64,000 nt of DNA. Origin: Ruminococcus difficilis (GTDB lineage Bacteria; Bacillota_A; Clostridia; Oscillospirales; Acutalibacteraceae). The translations under genes were made by a program, and so were the position numbers. Shown in pieces: positions 58,147-64,000 of the stretch. The stretch lies in contig NZ_JAEQMG010000163.1 of the NCBI RefSeq assembly GCF_016680995.1, positions 138,383-202,382 of the forward strand. The letters are read 5' to 3'. Numbering within the stretch: the stretch's first letter is position 1; every line of letters starts with the position of its first letter. A model generated the notes under the pieces. That model had not been told where the DNA came from. It did no database searches and worked only from the letters and a program-made list of their open reading frames with translations.

Positions 58147-58169
58147 CTAACACACTGAAAGGTCATACT

Positions 58170-58766
58170 ATGAAAAAGATGAACCTACCCAATAAACTGA
58201 CGCTCCTGCGTATCATACTGGTCCCGGCGGTCATCGCCGCGATCCTGATCGAATTCCCGTATCACTTCCTGATAGCGGGACTGCTCTTCGGCGCCGCCGC
58301 GATCACCGACGCGCTGGACGGCAAGATCGCCCGCCGCGACAACCTAATCACCGATTTCGGCAAATTCGCCGATCCGCTCGCTGATAAGATCCTCGTGATC
58401 TCCGTGATGGTCTGCTTTGTCAAGCTGAATCTGTGCGGCGCGATCCCGCTGATCATCATCATCTTCCGCGAATTCACCGTCACCTCGATCCGTCTTGTCG
58501 CCGCCGCGAAGGGCAACGTCATCGCCGCCAATATGTGGGGCAAGGTCAAGACCGTGACCCAGATCGTCGCGATCGTTTCGGTGTTTCTCATGCAGTTCGT
58601 CTACGAGATCCTCGAGCGCACCATGACCGACCCCATCGCGCTGGTCGGCATCTATGACATCTTCAATATCATCGGACAGGTCATGTTCTGGATCGTCGCG
58701 GTCATCACCGTGATTTCCGGCGTCATCTATCTCAAAGACAACAAAGACGTCATCAGCGATATGTAA
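58170..58766 (+). CDS. pgsA: CDP-diacylglycerol-glycerol-3-phosphate 3-phosphatidyltransferase
   Basis: 198 residues. CDP-alcohol phosphotransferase signature DALDGKIARRDNLITDFGKFADPLADK (about 46-72, form D-x2-DG-x2-AR-x8-G-x3-D-x3-D), all catalytic Asp present, in a protein with about five helices. It makes phosphatidylglycerophosphate, the committed step to phosphatidylglycerol and cardiolipin. The usual neighbour pairing with rimO in Firmicutes is kept. CTGAAAGG precedes the ATG. Confidence 0.95.
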   Translation: MKKMNLPNKLTLLRIILVPAVIAAILIEFPYHFLIAGLLFGAAAITDALDGKIARRDNLITDFGKFADPLADKILVISVMVCFVKLNLCGAIPLIIIIFREFTVTSIRLVAAAKGNVIAANMWGKVKTVTQIVAIVSVFLMQFVYEILERTMTDPIALVGIYDIFNIIGQVMFWIVAVITVISGVIYLKDNKDVISDM

Positions 58767-58810
58767 TGATGTTACTCGCCGACTTTTGTCGGCTCAAACA
58801 TCAATGCAAT

Positions 58811-58863
58811 CCATCAGTCGTCCAACACGTATCGGACGACAGCTCCTTTACCAAAGGGAGCCA
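58811..58863. repeat. Palindromic element, family C copy 6
   Basis: CAGTCGTCC/GGACGACAG hairpin, then GCTCCTTTA/AAAGGGAGC hairpin. Confidence 0.7.
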
Positions 58864-58873
58864 AAAAAAATAG

Positions 58874-58902
58874 TTGCAAAATCGAAAGCAATCGTATATA
58901 AT
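58874..58902 (+). promoter_or_regulatory. Sigma-A promoter of the cysE-cysS T-box leader
   Basis: TTGCAA (58874-58879), 17-nt spacer, TATAAT (58897-58902). Confidence 0.82.
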
Positions 58903-58914
58903 ATGGTAGATATC

Positions 58915-59313
58915 AAAAGGCTGTGAACAGGAAAAGTAGCTTTACGGATGCTAACAGAGAGGACGGCAATACTAATTCCAAATAAAACTCGTTAAATAGG
59001 TATTAGCGTAGAATTTCGCATAACGCGGCGGACGACGCAGGCAGGGTCACCCCCTGTCAAGGAGTCCAACAAAGCTATGCGGAATTATACGAAATAGATA
59101 TTAACAGTATTTATTTGAAATTAGTATATAGCTGGAAGCCGTCTTAGCGGAAGTTCAGTGAAATGCGCCTGTGAGCTGACTGCAGGAAATGGCAGTCCGT
59201 CAGTCCGCGTTAAGGACGATAGCTTATTTATGAGCTTCAAAGAGCGTATTATACGCTGAACTTGGGTGGAACCACGGCGCTGTCGTCCCCTCGGACGACG
59301 GCGCTTTATTATT
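58915..59313 (+). ncRNA. Cysteine T-box riboswitch, with an insertion in stem I
   Basis: Stem I elements: AGTA near 58936, CAGAGAG (about 58955-58961), the apical hairpin GACGGC...GCTGGAAGCCGTC, and a specifier loop GTGAAATGC with specifier codon TGC (Cys) at 59164-59166. The T-box TGGGTGGAACCACGGCG is at about 59263-59279; the intrinsic terminator GCGCTGTCGTCC/GGACGACGGCGC plus TTTATT lies at about 59277-59310. Uncharged tRNA-Cys would pair with TGC and the T-box and allow read-through into cysE and cysS. The apical loop is split by an element of about 157 nt at 58971-59127. Confidence 0.92.
58971..59127. repeat. MITE-like inverted-repeat element inside the T-box stem I loop
   Basis: ACTAATTCCAAATAAA at the left end pairs with TTTATTTGAAATTAGT at the right end; the long imperfect inverted repeat (about 50 nt each side) encloses a CAGGG-tcac-CCCTG core. 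It is flanked by TA on both sides and contains no gene. Confidence 0.75.
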
Positions 59314-59397
59314 TCTCATGAATTGTTTGCAATTTAATTCACGGAGCACGATCATCGATTTTTCCGATATAGATGTCACCTCTACCAATCAGGTTCA

Positions 59398-59440
59398 CCT
59401 ACTGAAATTCCTCATTCCTAACTCCTAATTCCTAATTTAT
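59398..59440. repeat. Isolated arm of family A repeat in the cysE leader
   Basis: ATTCCTC, ATTCCTA, ACTCCTA, ATTCCTA, ATTT: four 7-nt units, ending 13 nt before the cysE start. Confidence 0.55.
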
Positions 59441-59453
59441 AAAGGTTGATATT

Positions 59454-60155
59454 ATGTTTGACACACTGAGAGCCGATCTGGACGCCTATTTACAGCGCGA
59501 CCCCGCGGCACGCAACAAGATGGAGGTATTCTTCCTCTACTCGGGCTACAAGGCGGTACGCAAATACCGCCGCGCGCACTGGTTCCAGATCCACAATATG
59601 AAGTTTATCGCACGCTGGCTGAGTCAGCGCGCGCGCAACAAAACCGGCGTCGAGATCCATCCCGGCGCGACCATCGGCAAGGGGCTGGTGATCGACCACG
59701 GCATGGGCGTCGTCATCGGCGAGACCACCGTGATCGGCGACAACTGCCTGATCTACCAAAACGTCACCCTCGGCGGTACGGGTAAGGATCAGGGCAAGCG
59801 CCATCCCACCCTCGGCGACAACGTGATGGTCGGCTCGGGCGCGAAGGTGCTCGGACCGTTCAAGGTCGGCGACAACTCCCGCATCGCGGCGGGCGCCGTC
59901 GTACTCACCGAGATCCCGCCCAACTCCACCGCGGTCGGCGTACCGGCGCGCGTCGTGCGCGTCAACGGCGTAAGACCCGATCTGCTCGACCAGATCCACT
60001 ACTCCGATCCCGTGGCGCAGGAGCTCTGCCGTATGCATAACGAGATCCAGCAGCTCAGCAACGAGGTGCGCTATCTGGAAAAGAACGTCAGTCAGGCGGT
60101 CGAGCTCGCCGCGACCTCTCACAATGATTCATCACAGAAAGGAAGTCAATCATGA
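59454..60155 (+). CDS. cysE: Serine O-acetyltransferase
   Basis: 233 residues. Short form lacking most of the long N-terminal CysE domain, with left-handed beta-helix repeats from GVEIHPGATIGKGLVIDHGMGVVIGETTVIGDN (segments about 65-97) with the catalytic His/Asp (IDHGMG), then NVTLGGTGKDQGKRHPTLGDNVMVGSGAKVLG and VPARVVRV. The C-terminal tail after about 185 is a coiled region (LCRMHNEIQQLSNEVRYLEKNV). It makes O-acetylserine, the precursor of cysteine. Expression is controlled by the T-box and it overlaps cysS by 4 nt. Confidence 0.96.
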   Translation: MFDTLRADLDAYLQRDPAARNKMEVFFLYSGYKAVRKYRRAHWFQIHNMKFIARWLSQRARNKTGVEIHPGATIGKGLVIDHGMGVVIGETTVIGDNCLIYQNVTLGGTGKDQGKRHPTLGDNVMVGSGAKVLGPFKVGDNSRIAAGAVVLTEIPPNSTAVGVPARVVRVNGVRPDLLDQIHYSDPVAQELCRMHNEIQQLSNEVRYLEKNVSQAVELAATSHNDSSQKGSQS

Positions 60156-61609
60156 TTCTGTATAATACACTCGGCGGTACCCGACAGGAATTCATCCCCC
60201 ACGAAGAGGGCAAGGTGAAGATGTACACCTGCGGCCCCACCGTCTACCACTACGCTCATATCGGCAACCTGCGCACCTACATCATGGAGGATGTGCTCGA
60301 AAAATACCTGCGCTATGCGGGCTACGACGTACTGCGCGTGATGAACATCACCGATGTGGGACACCTCAGCTCCGACGCGGATACCGGCGAGGATAAGATG
60401 CTCGCGGGCGCTAAGCGTGAGCACAAGAGCGTCATGGATATCGCGCGGTTCTACACTGACGCGTTCTTCTCCGACGCTGAGAAGCTCAACATCAAAAAGC
60501 CCGACGTCATCGAACCCGCCACCAACTGCATCCCCGAGTTCATTGAGATGGTGCAGACCCTGATCGACAAGGGCTATGCCTACCTTGCGGGCGGCAACGT
60601 CTATTTCGATACCTCAAAGCTCGATAACTACTATGTTTTCGGCAACATGAACGAGGACGAATTGCAGGTCGGCGTGCGTGACGATGTCAACGAGGACAGC
60701 AACAAGCGCAACAAGAACGACTTCGTCCTCTGGTTCACCCAGAGCAAGTTTGAGGATCAGGCGCTCAAATGGGAATCCCCGTGGGGTCTGGGCTATCCCG
60801 GCTGGCATATCGAGTGCTCCGCGATCTCCATCAAGCACGCGGGCGAATACCTCGACATCCACTGCGGCGGCGTGGACAACGCCTTCCCTCACCATACCAA
60901 CGAGATCGCGCAGAGTGAAGCCTATCTCGGGCATCAGTGGTGCCCCTACTGGTTCCATGTCCTGCACCTGCTTGACAAGCGCGGCAAGATGAGCAAGAGC
61001 AAGGGCGGCTTCTTGACCGTATCTCTGCTCGAAGAAAAGGGCTATGATCCCCTTGCCTACCGCTTCTTCTGCCTGCAGTCCCACTATCGCAAGCCGCTGG
61101 TATTCTCCTTTGAGAACCTCGACAACACCGTGCAGGCGTACAATAAACTGGTCGCGAAGATCGCAAAGCTCAGTAAGGAAGGCGAACCCGATCTTGATGC
61201 CGCAAAGCCGTATCAGGAAAAATTCAAGGCGGCGCTGGACAACGATCTGAACACCTCCCTCGCCATCACCGCGCTCTATGATGTGCTCAAGGGCAAGCTC
61301 GACGACGCGACCAAGCGTTATCTGATCGCCGATTTCGACCGCGTACTTTCCCTCGGACTGATCGAAGCGGCTGACGCGGAGATCGAAAAGGCGGCACAAG
61401 CAGAGGCGGAGAAAGCGACACAGCAGCTCAAGCTCCTTGAAGAAAAAGGCATCTCCAAGGACTGGGTCGACGAGCAGATCGCGGCGCGCGCCGCGGCAAA
61501 AGCCGACAAAAACTGGGCGGAAGCCGACCGCATCCGTGACGAGCTTTTGGAAAAAGGCATCGTCATCAAGGACAGCAAAAACGGCGCCACCTGGGAGATC
61601 AAAGTATAA
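60152..61609 (+). CDS. cysS: Cysteinyl-tRNA synthetase
   Basis: 485 residues. Class I synthetase: MYTCGPTVYHYAHIGNLRTYI (HIGH motif as HIGN, zinc Cys at about 26), FVLWFTQSKFEDQALKWESPWGLGYPGWHIECSA with the zinc-binding region, HCGGVDNAFPHHTNEIAQSEAYLG, KMSKSKGGF (KMSKS, about 281-287). C-terminal anticodon-binding helical domain including a charged segment AEIEKAAQAEAEKATQQLK. It charges tRNA-Cys, and starts at ATGA overlapping the cysE stop. Confidence 0.97.
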   Translation: MILYNTLGGTRQEFIPHEEGKVKMYTCGPTVYHYAHIGNLRTYIMEDVLEKYLRYAGYDVLRVMNITDVGHLSSDADTGEDKMLAGAKREHKSVMDIARFYTDAFFSDAEKLNIKKPDVIEPATNCIPEFIEMVQTLIDKGYAYLAGGNVYFDTSKLDNYYVFGNMNEDELQVGVRDDVNEDSNKRNKNDFVLWFTQSKFEDQALKWESPWGLGYPGWHIECSAISIKHAGEYLDIHCGGVDNAFPHHTNEIAQSEAYLGHQWCPYWFHVLHLLDKRGKMSKSKGGFLTVSLLEEKGYDPLAYRFFCLQSHYRKPLVFSFENLDNTVQAYNKLVAKIAKLSKEGEPDLDAAKPYQEKFKAALDNDLNTSLAITALYDVLKGKLDDATKRYLIADFDRVLSLGLIEAADAEIEKAAQAEAEKATQQLKLLEEKGISKDWVDEQIAARAAAKADKNWAEADRIRDELLEKGIVIKDSKNGATWEIKV

Positions 61610-61619
61610 TATAGAATCA

Positions 61620-61652
61620 ACAGCCCTTCCTCTCGGAAGGGCTGTCACTTTA
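61620..61652. terminator. Bidirectional terminator after cysS
   Basis: ACAGCCCTTCC-tctc-GGAAGGGCTGT, perfect 11-bp stem between convergent genes. Confidence 0.9.
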
Positions 61653-61661
61653 TCATATAGT

Positions 61662-62888
61662 TTATTTCTTAGAAGGATAGGTATCCTCATCCACATACTC
61701 TGTAGACATCAGGATCGTTTTGCCATCCTGATAAAAGAATTTTCCATCATCAACACAGACAAGTATATGTTCTTCATCACCCTCAACCTCCGGACGTTCT
61801 TTCAGCTCTGTGCCATCATAATAATAATCGATTATGCCAACGTCCATGACGTTTGCGTTGAGAATATACGCGTCGCCGATCTTGTAATCAAAATGACTTT
61901 TTCGGGTATCAAGCAGCTTATGCGCCGGCTGAGTATCGGATACTGCCCACAGCGAGTGATCATCAAAATCTGCAGCTTCTTCATATACGACCGTACCGTT
62001 AACGATAATGTGAAGCCACGCTTCTTCGGGAATCTTTACATACTCTTCAGGTGAATCAGTCTGCGGATCCAGCCGATATACGGTGTTGTTGCTTTCGAAA
62101 TACATCACATCATGATCCACACGGACTATGTTAGATCCCGTTATCCGACAGATCTCCTTCTGCTCCTTGGTGTCAAGATCATAGCAGCACAGGGCAGTTT
62201 CGTCATCCTCCCTGTCTGACATATCCTGGAAATAGAGTTTTCTACCAATGGTCATAATCATATGGCAGTGCGAAACGATTTGCGTTATTTCTCCTGTATT
62301 GAGATCCAAGGTGTTTATGCTATCTCTCACAACACCTTCCGTATAATACAAAAGACCATTGTCAATGAACAAAGGATCGGAATAACCTTTTGCAAGAGTC
62401 AGTTTGGCACGACGGGAACAATCCGCAAGCACTGCCCAGATCTCACTTTGTTCCTTATCTTTGTCTAACACAGCATATAGGATCACCGAGTCATTTATCG
62501 AAAAATAACGGATATATTCATCGGAATACGGTTTATCTCCACCCTTACCGTCATAGATTTTACCATTCGTATACAACAAGCCGTTGTGATACAGCATATG
62601 GCAGTCATTATGACCTGATACAAAGTCCTCTGCGCTCAACTCAGGCAGATCCATCATCAATTCATTAACATCAACGCTCTCGGGTGCTGTAAAACCGTCG
62701 TTTTGAGCAACTTCATCCTGAGTGGCAACATCGACCGCTTCATCATGAGTGGCAACATTGACTGCCTCATCCTGAGTAGCTTCAATCGAAACCTCATCCG
62801 GTGAAGATGATTTTTCTTTTGTTTGACAGCCTGCAAACGTAGATACTGCCATCACCAATACTATCATCAGACTAAAAATTTTCTTCAT
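61662..62888 (-). CDS. Lipoprotein with DUF5050-like beta-propeller
   Basis: 408 residues, lipobox FAGC (Cys at about 20). After it come three tandem 9-residue units (EATQDEAVN, VATHDEAVD, VATQDEVAQ) in an acidic linker of about 40 residues. The rest has repeated short strands such as LLYTNGKIYDG, GLLYYTEGVV, RKLYFQDMSD, DVMYFESNNTVYRLD and GKFFYQDGKTI, the style of DUF5050/TolB-like propellers. It is probably a surface sensor or binder; function unknown. GGAGG lies before the ATG, and GCTCAGATCATCTGAAGC (62915-62932, plus strand) is an 18-nt near-palindrome upstream. Confidence 0.78.
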   Translation of the reverse strand: MKKIFSLMIVLVMAVSTFAGCQTKEKSSSPDEVSIEATQDEAVNVATHDEAVDVATQDEVAQNDGFTAPESVDVNELMMDLPELSAEDFVSGHNDCHMLYHNGLLYTNGKIYDGKGGDKPYSDEYIRYFSINDSVILYAVLDKDKEQSEIWAVLADCSRRAKLTLAKGYSDPLFIDNGLLYYTEGVVRDSINTLDLNTGEITQIVSHCHMIMTIGRKLYFQDMSDREDDETALCCYDLDTKEQKEICRITGSNIVRVDHDVMYFESNNTVYRLDPQTDSPEEYVKIPEEAWLHIIVNGTVVYEEAADFDDHSLWAVSDTQPAHKLLDTRKSHFDYKIGDAYILNANVMDVGIIDYYYDGTELKERPEVEGDEEHILVCVDDGKFFYQDGKTILMSTEYVDEDTYPSKK

Positions 62889-63029
62889 AAGATAACCTCC
62901 TTGGTTTTGCTCAGATCATCTGAAGCGCTTACTATTATATACCCATATTCCAACGATTTGTGACAGAATAATAAACAATTATTACGGAATAATATCAATC
63001 GTTATTTCATACCATATATCGGTGATGGT

Positions 63030-63797
63030 ATGACGTTTGTGGTATTGACAAAGAAAAAGCTGATGATCCTGTTCTCCTGTGTGCTGATCGGCGTCGCGGC
63101 GATCGCGGTCGCCTCCGATACAGCGGGCAAGGCGGTCTACACCGCGAACGAACCGCGGCAGATCCCGATCTACTACGTGGATACCGACGAAAAGGTCTGC
63201 GCCATTTCCTTTGACGCGGCATGGGGCAACGAGCAGACGGATACCTTGCTCGAGATCCTCGACAAATACGAGGTCAAAAGCACCTTCTTCCTCGTCAAGC
63301 AGTGGGTCGACAAATACCCCGACGACGTCAGGGCGATCGCTGAACACGGTCACGACGTCGGCAATCATTCCTCCACCCATCCGCATATGGCGCAGCTGAG
63401 CTCCGACGAACAGCAAACCGAGATCGGCGACTGCAACGACGCGATCGAGGCGCTGACAGGCACCGCGCCGACTCTGTTCCGCGCGCCCTACGGCGAATAT
63501 GACGACAAGCTCGTTACCAATCTCAAAGACCGTGACATGTACTGCGTGCAGTGGAACATCGACAGCCTCGACTGGAAGGATCCCGCGCCCGACGAGATGG
63601 TCAGCCGCGTCAAAAGCAAGCTGTGTCCCGGCTCGATCATCCTCATGCACAACGGCGCGAAGAATACGCCCGAGGCGCTCCCGAAGATCATCGAGATGAT
63701 ACAAGGCGAGGGCTACATCATCGTCCCCATCTCACAGCTGATCCCCGAGGGCGATTATTACACCGACCACGAGGGCAAGATGATCCTGAACGAATAA
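63030..63797 (+). CDS. Polysaccharide deacetylase, PdaB/NodB type
   Basis: 255 residues. N-terminal membrane anchor (LMILFSCVLIGVAAIAVAS, about 11-29). NodB homology domain from about residue 55: VCAISFDAAWGNEQT (catalytic Asp), GHDVGNHSSTHPHM (metal-binding His-x3-His), LFRAPYGEYDDK, WNIDSLDWKDP and ILMHNGAKNT. The FDAAWG variant is typical of sporulation protein PdaB, which acts on spore-cortex peptidoglycan; other secreted chitin or peptidoglycan deacetylases cannot be excluded. GGTGATGGT precedes the ATG. Confidence 0.92.
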   Translation: MTFVVLTKKKLMILFSCVLIGVAAIAVASDTAGKAVYTANEPRQIPIYYVDTDEKVCAISFDAAWGNEQTDTLLEILDKYEVKSTFFLVKQWVDKYPDDVRAIAEHGHDVGNHSSTHPHMAQLSSDEQQTEIGDCNDAIEALTGTAPTLFRAPYGEYDDKLVTNLKDRDMYCVQWNIDSLDWKDPAPDEMVSRVKSKLCPGSIILMHNGAKNTPEALPKIIEMIQGEGYIIVPISQLIPEGDYYTDHEGKMILNE

Positions 63798-63814
63798 AAC
63801 AGCTACATATATTA

Positions 63815-63846
63815 AAAATCCAACGGCTTAGCCGGTGGATTTTCTT
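63815..63846 (+). terminator. Terminator of the deacetylase gene
   Basis: AAAATCCAACGG-cttag-CCGGTGGATTTT, T-rich tail. Confidence 0.8.
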
Positions 63847-63874
63847 ATGCGCCTTAAAGGCTATTGTATTAGCC

Positions 63875-63888
63875 GCGCCTTAAGGCGC
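63875..63888. repeat. Perfect 14-nt palindrome
   Basis: GCGCCTTAAGGCGC; a related copy GCGCCTTAAAGGC lies 26 nt upstream. Confidence 0.4.
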
Positions 63889-63912
63889 ATTGCGGTCCGA
63901 CACTTGCGACTG

Positions 63913-64000
63913 TTACTTGCTACCCGTGAACGGGTCGTCCCAACCTCGTATCGTCATTTGATCGTTGATTTGATCTTCTTTGAGTTGGTTTTGGATATAT
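63913..64000 (-). CDS. Possible 3' end of a minus-strand gene
   Basis: An open frame runs from the window edge to TAA at 63913-63915, ending QMTIRGWDDPFTGSK. Only 28 codons are visible, so it may be chance; no family recognised. Confidence 0.25.
   Translation of the reverse strand, partial: YIQNQLKEDQINDQMTIRGWDDPFTGSK

Noticed and set aside
1..64000. rRNA, tRNA, prophage and transposase genes
   Set aside because: None was recognised on either strand; the repeats found have no coding capacity.

Overview
The window looks like chromosome from a low-to-mid-GC Gram-positive anaerobe of class Clostridia, most likely a Ruminococcus-like member of the Oscillospiraceae. Evidence: strong GGAGG-type ribosome binding sites, sigma-A promoters of the TTGACA-17-TATAAT type, a T-box leader, type I dockerin domains on secreted proteins, a SigH-like sigma factor and a PdaB-like sporulation deacetylase, RqcH, YifB and a thioredoxin/thioredoxin reductase pair. 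No rRNA, tRNA, prophage, insertion sequence with a transposase, or CRISPR array was seen. Identifications rest on motif recognition only; nothing was searched against a database.

Layout. 0-3 kb: truncated secreted leucine-rich-repeat protein, an ECF sigma factor fused through a membrane helix to a CAP/SCP-like domain, and a stand-alone CinA C-terminal domain. 3-5 kb: rsmE and mtnN among palindromic repeats. 5-15 kb: a surface-protein region with an 11-module fibronectin-III protein ending in a C39-like peptidase, a Big2/YARHG lipoprotein, a second fibronectin-III protein built from two-module super-repeats, a YgjP-like metallopeptidase and a dockerin protein with a papain-like Cys/His/Asp pattern. 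15-19 kb: pyruvate kinase, a DMT exporter and citrate synthase. 19-20.6 kb: polyphosphate polymerase (VTC) plus DUF4956. 20.8-26.2 kb: TetR regulator, MMPL/RND transporter and secreted LxxG-repeat partner. 26.4-29 kb: DtxR regulator, trxA, trxB and AlkD-like protein. 29-36.3 kb: Na/Pi cotransporter, NUDIX, RqcH, RlmH, WalJ/YycJ-type hydrolase, MurA. 36.7-44 kb: NapH-like ferredoxin, DUF3795, YifB, SigH-like factor, zinc-ribbon protein and a giant M23/ricin/C-type-lectin/dockerin protein. 44-54.7 kb: tRNA methyltransferases (TrmK, TrmB), Nif3, GT-C glycosyltransferase, FG-GAP-like lipoprotein, two-component system, DUF1385 and PrmC. 55-58.8 kb: recA-recX, rimO, pgsA. 58.9-61.6 kb: a cysteine T-box controlling cysE-cysS. 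61.7-64 kb: a lipoprotein and a PdaB-like deacetylase.

How the genes work together: cysE-cysS forms one cysteine-responsive unit (T-box with a TGC specifier); tetR-MMPL-LxxG is a regulated export or envelope module with a candidate operator; VTC-DUF4956 and the NptA-PhoU transporter both concern phosphate; trxA and trxB are divergent partners; the dockerin, fibronectin-III, lectin and peptidase proteins point to a host- or fibre-associated lifestyle.

The most distinctive non-coding feature is the density of small palindromic repeats. At least four families lie between genes: (A) elements whose arms are 7-nt tandem repeats around a GGTGGGC/GCCCACACCC hairpin; (B) GATTGCCAC...CTCGCAATGA elements with a private inner stem in each copy; (C) double hairpins carrying GGGAGCC; (D) short TGTAGGG hairpins. 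One family C copy supplies the last codons of trxB, and a separate inverted-repeat element of about 157 nt sits exactly in the apical loop of the T-box stem I.
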